Below the pieces are notes generated by a model. It was given only the letters and a program-made list of their open reading frames with translations, did not search any database and was not told the DNA's origin. This document shows, one piece after another, positions 44,200-51,805 of a stretch of DNA of 64,000 nt; positions within the stretch are counted from its first letter, which is position 1; every line of letters begins with the position of its first letter. The DNA is taken from NCBI GenBank assembly GCA_964464965.1, contig CAYXHM010000003.1:124001-188000 (forward strand), read 5' to 3'. Made by a program: the position numbers and the translations under genes. This DNA is from UBA5543 sp964464965. Its GTDB lineage: Bacteria; Bacteroidota; Bacteroidia; Chitinophagales; Chitinophagaceae.

Positions 44200-44889
44200 A
44201 TGAGAAAGATATACACCCTCCTGCTTATGTCTTTGCCATTTATAGCTATTGGCAAAGATAAAAATGATTTGATTGGCAACTGGCGCGAAGTGAAGAGAGT
44301 AACCAATGATAATAGCGTGAGCTTCAAAGACACCACATTATTCACCTTTATGGCAGGGAACGAATACACCACGCAAAAATCGGGTGGGTTTATTTACCGT
44401 GGCAGCTATAAAGTAGAGAAAGGCATGCTGGATATAGGGATGCGTACCTTTACTATAGTAGAGCAAAAGAAGAACAGGATGGTGCTGAAAGATGAGCAGG
44501 GCACCTATACTTTTGAGACCTATACGCCTTCAGGCCCGGGAGCACCACGTGCCCCTGAAAAATATGGTCCTGTCACCAGCATCAACCAGATGGTGGGCAA
44601 GTGGGATAAGTTTAAAGGTACCAGCGCTAATACACAGCAGCAGATAGACTATACCCGCGCTGTAAAAAAGATAGAGATATTCAGCACACCGGATAACGGT
44701 AAGCTGGGTTACATCTACGCAGGCAGGGATGCAGAGAACGCGCCAAGCTGGTATGTAGAGAGTTTTTCTAACCAGACGCTGTACTGCAATGGCAAAGACC
44801 GCCGCCAGTTTAAAGTGCTGAAGGCAGAGAACAATGAAGTAATAATAGAAGAAGCAGGGTTTACTTATTTCCTCAGGAGGTTTAAGTAA
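44200..44889 (+). CDS. Exported protein with lipocalin-like N-terminal part
   Basis: 229 residues with a signal peptide (MRKIYTLLLMSLPFIAIG). The mature part starts LIGNWREVKRVTNDNSVSFKDTTLFTFMAGNEYTTQKSGGFIYRGSYKVEKGMLDIG, which follows the GxW start and strand order of bacteroidete lipocalin-like domains. A second, similar module begins at about residue 130 (MVGKWDKFKGTSANTQQQ). The two GxW starts suggest tandem half-barrels. Ligand and function are unknown. It is followed by a strong bidirectional hairpin. Confidence 0.78.
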   Translation: MRKIYTLLLMSLPFIAIGKDKNDLIGNWREVKRVTNDNSVSFKDTTLFTFMAGNEYTTQKSGGFIYRGSYKVEKGMLDIGMRTFTIVEQKKNRMVLKDEQGTYTFETYTPSGPGAPRAPEKYGPVTSINQMVGKWDKFKGTSANTQQQIDYTRAVKKIEIFSTPDNGKLGYIYAGRDAENAPSWYVESFSNQTLYCNGKDRRQFKVLKAENNEVIIEEAGFTYFLRRFK

Positions 44890-44905
44890 TACATCACAAT
44901 TTAAT

Positions 44906-44943
44906 TTTTGAAAGAGGCGCTCATAATGAGGCCTCTTTCAAAA
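44906..44943 (+). terminator. Long bidirectional terminator hairpin
   Basis: TTTTGAAAGAGGC (44906-44918) and GCCTCTTTCAAAA (44931-44943) pair over 13 bp, continued inward by CTCAT (44920-44924) and ATGAG (44926-44930). It separates the exported protein gene from the convergent RT gene. Confidence 0.88.
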
Positions 44944-44953
44944 TTAAGACTAC

Positions 44954-46483
44954 CTATAACTTTAAGAATGCTACCTTCCCTTTTCTCATACTATCGTATA
45001 CTGCTTTATATGCAATTTTTTTGACTTGGGGCTTCGTTGGATTTTCTGAAAATAAATGGTAGATGTACACCCACCATTCATCCTCTGTTTTCTCATCAAT
45101 TAATTTAAGTATTAAATCAAGATATTTCTTAGTTAGAAGGCCTTTTGCTTTTGCATATTCATAACACAATAGGGTGGGCAGACAATCTCGATCAGATATT
45201 AGTTTATCAGAATAGCTCTCGAATTTATCTAGTGTGAAACCATATTTGATTGATAAGTATATGCTCCATAGGGCAACGTCAGAGCGAGAATATTTTATAT
45301 GTTCTTTTGCAATGCAGTTAATTTCTCTTTTTATTATTTCAAGGATATCCGTTGTAATGTGTTTTTTATTTCGCTCTAGTATTTCATCAAATACATCGAT
45401 AAAATATGGATAGATAAAACATACCCTAGATAAATACATTAAAATAAATGCGAACACCTTATCATCAGCAAACTCTTTGCTTGACAATACTTTCACAGCA
45501 TATCTTATTGAGCAATCGCTAGAGTTTTCCTTTAATAAATTAACGGATAAATCAATAAAGTCGCTTAAGGTTACAATGTCTTTGTTTTGGAACTTTTTTT
45601 TCCTTAATGAGTGACTTGTGTACGCACGAAGCTTTTGAACCCAATCCCCATCTATAGGAGCAGGTAAGGCTATAATTTTCGTCTTTTTTGTATTTAGCTT
45701 TAATCGAAATTTTCCTAATTCTTTACTTAGTGTTCTAATAAATAAATCTGCCTCCTCCATTGATTTACAATAACATCTATAATCATCGATAAAGCGCAAA
45801 TATTCGAATTTAGAAAGTTTACTATCGATTTTGGAAAGGATAATCTCCGATATTAACGCAGATGTATCGGGACCGATTGGTATACCATTAGTTTCATTGC
45901 CTTGAATTGACCTAATTGAAAAATCTAATTTGTTATACCACAATGCACTATTTTTGGCATTGTTTTTTTGCTTTTTGGTGCCCAACTAAAGCCCATGGAA
46001 TCGAGTGAGAGTATATGCTTGGGTAACAGTTTGCGATATCTGCATGAACCAATACCTTTTTCCCAAAAGACTTATCTAATAACAGGAATTTTTCATCGTC
46101 ATGTTTATCGTATGCCATCATTGACATAAGGCGATTATTGAGGTTGTTAGGTTTAGGGGTAATCATGCTTTTTTCAAGATAGTCATCCACATCTCCAAAT
46201 GACTTTGCAATTTTTGCCCAATTGTCTCTAATAGCGGTGCATAATCGATAATATGCAATTGGATGTGGTATTTCAAGTTGACGAGGGGCATTATTGTTAC
46301 GTGTTAATTGATACTGGACACAGTAAAAACTTTTGTCTTTGAAAGCATTAATTTCATTGGTAATTACCCATTCGCCGAATGTATCGCTTTTAAATATGGG
46401 AGTAAGTTTTTCAGGAAAAGACCATATTTAAGTAGTTTCTCATAAACTTTTCCTTTTCTGAGAATTTTTAAAAAATCTACCAT
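44954..46483 (-). pseudogene. Reverse transcriptase of UG/Abi (defence) type, broken by two frameshifts
   Basis: Read across frames from the ATG at 46483 it would encode about 509 residues. Frame 1 gives MVDFLKILRKGKVYEKLLKYGLF; near 46416 one base is missing from a short homopolymer. Frame 2 then runs FPEKLTPIF...PRQLEIPHPIAYYRLC...ADIANCYPSIYSHSIPWAL, holding RT motif A (Asp of ADIANCY). Around 45970-45985, in a run of seven A (T on +), the frame changes again to NSALWYNKLD...NGIPIGPDTSALISEI and motif C, LRFIDDYR. A helical ~260-residue C-terminal region follows, as in UG/Abi RTs. The DNA is visibly AT-rich compared with its neighbours. It is not assignable to a numbered DRT type by eye. 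Sequencing error, decay or programmed shift are all possible. Confidence 0.82.
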
Positions 46484-46583
46484 GTTGTAGTGTTGTTAGG
46501 AGTATATTATACAATGTACAAATATTATCAGATAGGTAGTTCTTTTACTTGTTGCTACATTGCACCAATAAAAATCACAAACA

Positions 46584-47408
46584 ATGATAACATTCTTAGG
46601 TACAGGACATCTGGGCGGCAATTTTACCAGGGCACTATTGAAGCAGGGTGAAACCGTACATGTATGGAACAGGACAGCTGAAAAAGCTAAGGCTCTGGAA
46701 GCTGATGGGGCAAAGGTGTTTGATAGCCCGGCTGATGCTGTAAGGGGTGTAAAGCGTGTACATATTGTGGTGTCTGACGATGCTGCTGTAGATGAAGTGT
46801 TAAACAACGCCGCAGCTGCACTGGAACAGGGCGCAATAATAATAGACCATACCACCACCAGTGTAGCGGGTGCAGTGCAGCGTACCGAACAGTGGGTCGC
46901 AAAGGGATATACTTATATACATGCTCCTGTTTTCATGGGCCCCGTTAATGCGCTGGAGAGTACCGGTTACATGATGGTATCGGGCAACCAGGATGTGATA
47001 AAACAAGTAACCCCATGGCTGGAGAAAATGACGGGCAAACTGCTGAACCTGGGTGATGCCACAGGCAAAGCCGCTGGTATAAAGCTGGTAGGCAACCTGT
47101 TCCTGATAAACCTGACAGGTGGCATATCTGATATGCTGGCACTGGGCAGCGCGGTAAACATAACAGGCGCAGATATAGCTGCATTGTTTGATGCATGGAA
47201 CCCCGGGGCTATGACACCCCAAAGGCTGAAACGCGTATTGAATGGTAATTTTGACAATCCGTCTTGGGAGCTGCAGATGTCGCGCAAAGACGCCAGGCTG
47301 ATGATAGAGGAAGCCGCCCGTGCCGGTAAAGAACTACCGGCCACAGCTGCAATAGCCGGGGAGATGGATAAATGGATAGAAAAGGGCTATGCTAAAAAGA
47401 CTGGATGA
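46584..47408 (+). CDS. NAD(P)-dependent oxidoreductase, beta-hydroxyacid dehydrogenase family
   Basis: 274 residues: Rossmann domain with GTGHLGGNFTRALLKQGETVHVWNRTAEKA, where the Asn-Arg-Thr after strand 2 points to NADPH. This is followed by the HIVVSDDAAVDEVL and DHTTTSVAGAV blocks and a helical C-terminal domain with the catalytic-lysine region GIKLVGNLFLINL. The family includes 3-hydroxyisobutyrate and tartronate-semialdehyde reductases, and related imine reductases. Substrate cannot be named. It is divergent from the broken RT gene, with 100 bases between. Confidence 0.9.
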   Translation: MITFLGTGHLGGNFTRALLKQGETVHVWNRTAEKAKALEADGAKVFDSPADAVRGVKRVHIVVSDDAAVDEVLNNAAAALEQGAIIIDHTTTSVAGAVQRTEQWVAKGYTYIHAPVFMGPVNALESTGYMMVSGNQDVIKQVTPWLEKMTGKLLNLGDATGKAAGIKLVGNLFLINLTGGISDMLALGSAVNITGADIAALFDAWNPGAMTPQRLKRVLNGNFDNPSWELQMSRKDARLMIEEAARAGKELPATAAIAGEMDKWIEKGYAKKTG

Positions 47409-47434
47409 TAGTGGCATCTGAAAATTTATAGCAT

Positions 47435-47454
47435 ATATCGATATCAATCGATAT
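47435..47454 (+). other. 8-bp inverted repeat upstream of atpD
   Basis: ATATCGAT (47435-47442) and ATCGATAT (47447-47454) form a small AT-rich hairpin after the oxidoreductase stop. It lacks a T-run, so a terminator role is doubtful. Confidence 0.3.
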
Positions 47455-47515
47455 TCCGGCCATAATAGCAGTAATAGAAAATATTTTACCAGATTTTGGT
47501 ATTTGAGTTTTGACT

Positions 47516-47547
47516 TTTGAATTTTCAACCCAATACCCTTACCTTTG
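47516..47547 (+). promoter_or_regulatory. Consensus promoter of the atpD-atpC operon
   Basis: TTTG (47516-47519), 20-base spacer, TACCTTTG (47540-47547): a full match to the Bacteroidota promoter. It precedes the ATG at 47592 by 44 bases. Confidence 0.7.
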
Positions 47548-47591
47548 CGCAAAATTTCGGTAATAATCTTTATTTTATATAATTGATAGAT

Positions 47592-49097
47592 ATGCCAAAC
47601 GTTGGTAAAATTAAACAAATCATTGGTCCTGTAGTTGACGTGTATTTCAGTGGCGACAGTAAGCTGCCGGATATTTATAACGCATTGGAAATCAAGCGCG
47701 ATAACGGTGATACGCTGGTGCTTGAAGTACAACAGCACCTGGGTGAGGACAGCGTACGTTGCGTAGCGATGGATAGCTCTGAAGGCCTGGTACGCGGTAT
47801 GGAAGTAACCGATACGGGTATTGCCATTGCAATGCCTGTAGGTGAAGGGATCTACGGCCGCTTGTTTAACGTTACCGGCGATGCGATAGATGGTCTGCCA
47901 CAGCCAAGCAAGGCAAATGGCCGCCCTATTCACGCAAAACCTCCAAAATTTGAAGACCTGAGCACGGCTTCTGAAATATTATTCACCGGTATCAAAGTAA
48001 TTGACCTGATTGAGCCTTATGCAAAAGGCGGTAAGATCGGTCTGTTTGGTGGTGCGGGTGTTGGTAAAACCGTATTGATACAGGAGCTGATCAACAACAT
48101 CGCAAAAGCTTACTCGGGTGTATCTGTATTTGCAGGTGTGGGTGAGCGTACACGTGAGGGTAATGACCTGATGCGTGAGATGATTGAGGCGGGTATCGTT
48201 AAATACGGTGACAAGTTTAAACACAGCATGGAAGAAGGCGGATGGGACCTGGCTTCTGTAGATATGGAAGAACTGAAAAAATCCCAGGCTACTTTCGTAT
48301 TCGGGCAGATGAACGAGCCTCCCGGGGCGCGTGCGCGTGTGGCGTTGTCCGGTCTTACAATGGCTGAGTACTTCCGTGATGGTGATGGTTCAGGAAAAGG
48401 TAAAGACATCCTGTTCTTCGTAGATAACATCTTCCGTTTCACACAGGCGGGTTCTGAGGTATCTGCCCTGCTGGGACGTATGCCATCGGCCGTGGGTTAC
48501 CAGCCTACACTGGCAACAGAGATGGGTCTGATGCAAGAGCGTATCACTTCAACAAAAAATGGTTCTATTACCTCTGTACAGGCGGTATATGTACCTGCGG
48601 ATGACTTGACCGATCCGGCGCCGGCAACAACTTTCGCCCACCTTGATGCTACTACGGTATTGAGCCGTAAGATTGCTGACTTAGGTATCTACCCTGCGGT
48701 TGACCCGTTGGATTCTACTTCACGTATCCTTACGCCGCTTATAGTAGGTGACGCACACTATAACTGTGCTAACCGCGTGAAACTGATATTGCAGCGCTAT
48801 AAAGAACTGCAGGATATCATCGCCATTCTGGGTATGGATGAGTTGAGCGAAGAAGATAAACTGGTAGTATCGCGTGCACGTCGTGTACAGCGTTTCCTGT
48901 CTCAGCCATTCCACGTGGCAGAGCAGTTTACAGGTCTGCAGGGTGTACTGGTACCAATCGAGGAAACTATCCGTGGTTTCAACATGATCATGGACGGTGA
49001 GGTAGATGAGTATCCTGAAGCAGCCTTCAACCTGGTAGGTACTATCGATGATGCGATAGAAAAAGGTAAAAAACTGATGGAGCAGGCTAAAGGATAA
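47592..49097 (+). CDS. atpD: F1Fo ATP synthase subunit beta
   Basis: 501 residues, the catalytic subunit of the F1 head. The ATG at 47592 gives MPNVGKIKQIIGPVVDVYF; a TTG nine bases upstream is not needed. It has Walker A GGAGVGKTVLIQEL, the catalytic Glu of GVGERTREGNDL, Walker B ILFFVDNIFRFTQAG, the PSAVGYQPTLATEMG and TSVQAVYVPADDLTDPAP blocks, and the DELSEEDKLVVSRARRVQRFLSQPF C-terminal region. Only atpC follows; the remaining subunit genes are elsewhere, a layout common in Bacteroidota. Confidence 0.99.
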   Translation: MPNVGKIKQIIGPVVDVYFSGDSKLPDIYNALEIKRDNGDTLVLEVQQHLGEDSVRCVAMDSSEGLVRGMEVTDTGIAIAMPVGEGIYGRLFNVTGDAIDGLPQPSKANGRPIHAKPPKFEDLSTASEILFTGIKVIDLIEPYAKGGKIGLFGGAGVGKTVLIQELINNIAKAYSGVSVFAGVGERTREGNDLMREMIEAGIVKYGDKFKHSMEEGGWDLASVDMEELKKSQATFVFGQMNEPPGARARVALSGLTMAEYFRDGDGSGKGKDILFFVDNIFRFTQAGSEVSALLGRMPSAVGYQPTLATEMGLMQERITSTKNGSITSVQAVYVPADDLTDPAPATTFAHLDATTVLSRKIADLGIYPAVDPLDSTSRILTPLIVGDAHYNCANRVKLILQRYKELQDIIAILGMDELSEEDKLVVSRARRVQRFLSQPFHVAEQFTGLQGVLVPIEETIRGFNMIMDGEVDEYPEAAFNLVGTIDDAIEKGKKLMEQAKG

Positions 49098-49188
49098 TTC
49101 GATAATTCGATAATCCGGCAATCAGACAATTGCATGGGTTATTGAAAATTGCCGAATCGTCAAATTGTCACATTACCAAATTGAGAAA

Positions 49189-49440
49189 ATGCAATTAGAT
49201 ATTTTAACACCTGAGCAGAATATATACAGCGGCAACGTTTACGGAGTGCAGCTTCCCGGTATCGAAGGTTCATTCGAGATACTGGAAAACCACGCCCCTA
49301 TGATAGCCACGCTGGGCAAGGGTAAAATGAAAATAATAAAAGACAAAAACACCAACGAACTGTACGAGATCTCCGGTGGATTTGTAGAAGTGCTGAACAA
49401 CAAGGCAAGCGTGCTGATAGAAACGGCTGTTGCGCTTTAG
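49189..49440 (+). CDS. atpC: F1Fo ATP synthase subunit epsilon, short form
   Basis: 83 residues from the ATG at 49189 (MQLDILTPEQNIYSGNVYGVQLPGIEGSFEILENHAPMIATLGKGKMKI); an in-frame TTG eight codons earlier lies in low-complexity spacer. It contains the N-terminal beta-sandwich that contacts gamma and the c-ring. The C-terminal helical hairpin of E. coli epsilon (about 50 residues, which can inhibit rotation) is absent. It follows atpD after a 91-base spacer with repeated ATTCGATA words. Confidence 0.95.
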   Translation: MQLDILTPEQNIYSGNVYGVQLPGIEGSFEILENHAPMIATLGKGKMKIIKDKNTNELYEISGGFVEVLNNKASVLIETAVAL

Positions 49441-49455
49441 TATCTGAACTTAAGA

Positions 49456-49504
49456 AAACGTTAGGAGGGCTTACCATTTGGTAAGCCCTCCTAACGTTTA
49501 TATC
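49456..49504 (+). terminator. 20-bp perfect-stem terminator after atpC
   Basis: The arms 49456-49475 and 49480-49499 are perfectly complementary over 20 bp with an ATTT loop; the stem core is GGAGGGCTTACC / GGTAAGCCCTCC. It also faces the convergent gene at 49512. Confidence 0.92.
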
Positions 49505-49511
49505 AGAATCA

Positions 49512-50012
49512 TTATTGAATAATTATCTCCTGGCCTGGCCCGCCAGCGCCTATGCTGGCGCTTACTACTGTACCGGCAGGGCAACTACATCCATTACCAT
49601 ATTCAAAACATGAGTTCTGAGGATATCCCGAAGTCGTACATGTACCAGGTAATCCTGTTGTTGCATCTTCAATATCCATACTGCCTGAACGTGGGCAAAT
49701 AATTGGTGTAACTGGTGTTCCCATACATTGTGTTTTAACAAGAGCATGGATAACCCAATAATCAACACCGTATACACCGGGAGGAGCTATACCTGATACA
49801 TATGTAGTTGGAGAGGCTAAATTAATTGGGTATGTATTACCTGCAGTTACAGTAACCGCCTTTGATCTATATGTATTACAATTAAGGTCATAAACCGTGA
49901 ACATTACTCCAACGCTACCACAGAGAGTTGGCATTCCAACAATATCTAACTGTGCTTTCGATTTGTTTGCAATGCACGTTGCAAAAAGTAAAATAAGAAT
50001 GATTTGTTTCAT
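49512..50012 (-). CDS. Exported cysteine-rich protein of unknown function
   Basis: The ATG at 50012 gives a signal peptide (MKQIILILLFATCIANKSKAQ); the in-frame ATG 60 bases upstream precedes a poorly fitting extension. The ~146-residue mature chain has eight cysteines (in LCGS, NCNT, QCMG, ICPR, TCTT, SCFE and GCSC), which could make four disulfides, and is rich in Gly, Thr and Pro. No family is recognised. Unlike its atp neighbours it is AT-rich. It has no T9SS tail, so it may stay periplasmic or be surface-exposed by another route. Confidence 0.72.
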   Translation of the reverse strand: MKQIILILLFATCIANKSKAQLDIVGMPTLCGSVGVMFTVYDLNCNTYRSKAVTVTAGNTYPINLASPTTYVSGIAPPGVYGVDYWVIHALVKTQCMGTPVTPIICPRSGSMDIEDATTGLPGTCTTSGYPQNSCFEYGNGCSCPAGTVVSASIGAGGPGQEIIIQ

Positions 50013-50181
50013 TTTTTTGAAAAATTTAAAGTGAGAAATGAGTTTGAGGAAATGGTCAAATACACAAAGCATATTTGTTTGGTGAAGAATCTTGTGTATG
50101 TGAATATAAGTTAAATATTTTATACGATTTAACTTTCACTTAAAAATGACTATGTTTATAAGTATAGTAACCGTGTAAACT

Positions 50182-51696
50182 ATGAGGAAATTATTGCTGC
50201 TATTAGCACTGTCAATTATTTGTAATACCGCTGTGGCGAAGGTTCACCCGGCCGATGGTGATACTGTGAACTACAGGCTGGTAGGTTTTAAAGTACCTGA
50301 AAAGAAAAATTCTACAGGTTATATTTTAGAGGTACATGAGTACCTGATAAGGGATGATGGAACTGTACATACAAAATTCTTATTTGAACAGCGGAGTAAT
50401 GAGCACAAAATAGTGGCAACTGTACCCGCGTTTGGTAAAAGCTATAAATGGAGGGTGAAATACCTGGAGAAAGGGAAAGTTACTGATTCTACAAGGTTCA
50501 ATAATTTTTCCGTGGGGAGTATTGTCTATACAGATACTAACAAATACAGGATGCGTATACTTAAAAATGAGTTGGTTAATAAAGATTACTTCATTTTTGT
50601 AGATGGTACAAGAACCTTGTATGATATGGATGGGAACGCATTGTGGTATTTACCCAATATTCCTAAACTCGTGGATGATAATTCCATTATAAGGGATCTG
50701 GAAATAACACCATTCAATACAATTACTTTCATGACGACCAATCAGGCATTTGAAATAGATTACGATGGTAATTTATTGTGGAAAGCTCCGGACGATGGCA
50801 GGGTAAGTGGGGACACAAGTGAACATTATCATCATGAATTTACCCGTCTGAAAAATGGCAACTATATGATTATCGGAGCAAAACCTACTTTACGTGTGGT
50901 ACCTGAAAAATATATTCTCCCGGCATTAGAATTAAAATACATCAAAAAGGATAATAAAACTTACCGTTCATTTATGTCAGCAACAATGATCGAATACAAA
51001 GCAAACGGTGATATTGCATGGTCATGGTTATCTGATAATATATTTACAGATGCTGATCTGTTTACGCCTGGTATAGAAGGTTCAGGTGCAAAAGTAAATA
51101 CTCATATGAATGCCTTTTATTTTGATGAACAAAAAAAAACGATCTACACAAGTCATAGAAATATAAACAGGGTAGTGAAAATATCATATCCTTCAGGAAA
51201 AGTATTGGCTAGTTATGGGGAAGCTTACAATAAAGAAATTCCGATTTCGGGGAGCGGTATGTTTTACGGACAGCACTCTTGTAGGATTAGCAAAAATGGA
51301 CAGTTATACTTATTCAATAACAATTCCAATTTCAATGAGGCAAATAAGTCACAGGCACAATCGTCTTCCGTAGTATTCTTTAATGAACCATATGCTCCAG
51401 CAGATACATTGTCTAAAGAATGGGAGTTTTCTTGCAGGCTAGACACACTATCAAGAGGATTTACGCAAGGTGGAGGTAGTGTATCTGAGTTACATAATAC
51501 TGATATTCTTGTATGTATGGCTCATGGCCGCAATTTTATTGTATCAAAGACTAAAAAAATCCTTTGGGATTCCTTGCTTGAACAAATTGACAACGAAAAG
51601 AACTGGAAGTTAATGGAAACGGGTTACAGAAGTACTATTCAAACCCGGCAAGAATTTGATAATATCATATTGGATAGCCTGCCAAAATCTTATTAA
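50182..51696 (+). CDS. Exported arylsulfotransferase-like (ASST) beta-propeller protein
   Basis: 504 residues with a signal peptide (MRKLLLLLALSIICNTAVA). After a ~100-residue beta domain come propeller motifs of the arylsulfotransferase family: GNALWYLPNIP, GNLLWKAPDDG, HHEFTRLKNGNYMIIG, NTHMNAFYFDEQKKTIYTSHRNINRVVKISYPSGKVLASYG, and FYGQHSCRISKNGQLYLFNN. The last two contain the histidine positions that in ASST include the sulfated residue, but whether all catalytic residues are kept cannot be judged by eye. Transfer of sulfate between phenols is therefore only possible. AT-rich like its neighbours. Confidence 0.78.
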   Translation: MRKLLLLLALSIICNTAVAKVHPADGDTVNYRLVGFKVPEKKNSTGYILEVHEYLIRDDGTVHTKFLFEQRSNEHKIVATVPAFGKSYKWRVKYLEKGKVTDSTRFNNFSVGSIVYTDTNKYRMRILKNELVNKDYFIFVDGTRTLYDMDGNALWYLPNIPKLVDDNSIIRDLEITPFNTITFMTTNQAFEIDYDGNLLWKAPDDGRVSGDTSEHYHHEFTRLKNGNYMIIGAKPTLRVVPEKYILPALELKYIKKDNKTYRSFMSATMIEYKANGDIAWSWLSDNIFTDADLFTPGIEGSGAKVNTHMNAFYFDEQKKTIYTSHRNINRVVKISYPSGKVLASYGEAYNKEIPISGSGMFYGQHSCRISKNGQLYLFNNNSNFNEANKSQAQSSSVVFFNEPYAPADTLSKEWEFSCRLDTLSRGFTQGGGSVSELHNTDILVCMAHGRNFIVSKTKKILWDSLLEQIDNEKNWKLMETGYRSTIQTRQEFDNIILDSLPKSY

Positions 51697-51805
51697 TTAT
51701 ACGTTAATTAATTTGATATAAAAAATTATGTTTTTATAATTTTTATAGATAATTTAACAATTACGTTTATGTGACAATTTTATTACTCATATTAATATGA
51801 TCATT

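Noticed and set aside
44890..46583. Retron (RT plus msr-msd RNA)
   Set aside because: The RT has a UG/Abi-like layout with a long helical C-terminus, and the flanks are too short for an msr-msd with its inverted repeats; none were found.
47583..47591. TTG at 47583 as the atpD start, and TTG at 49165 as the atpC start
   Set aside because: Better ATG starts at 47592 and 49189 match the conserved N-termini.
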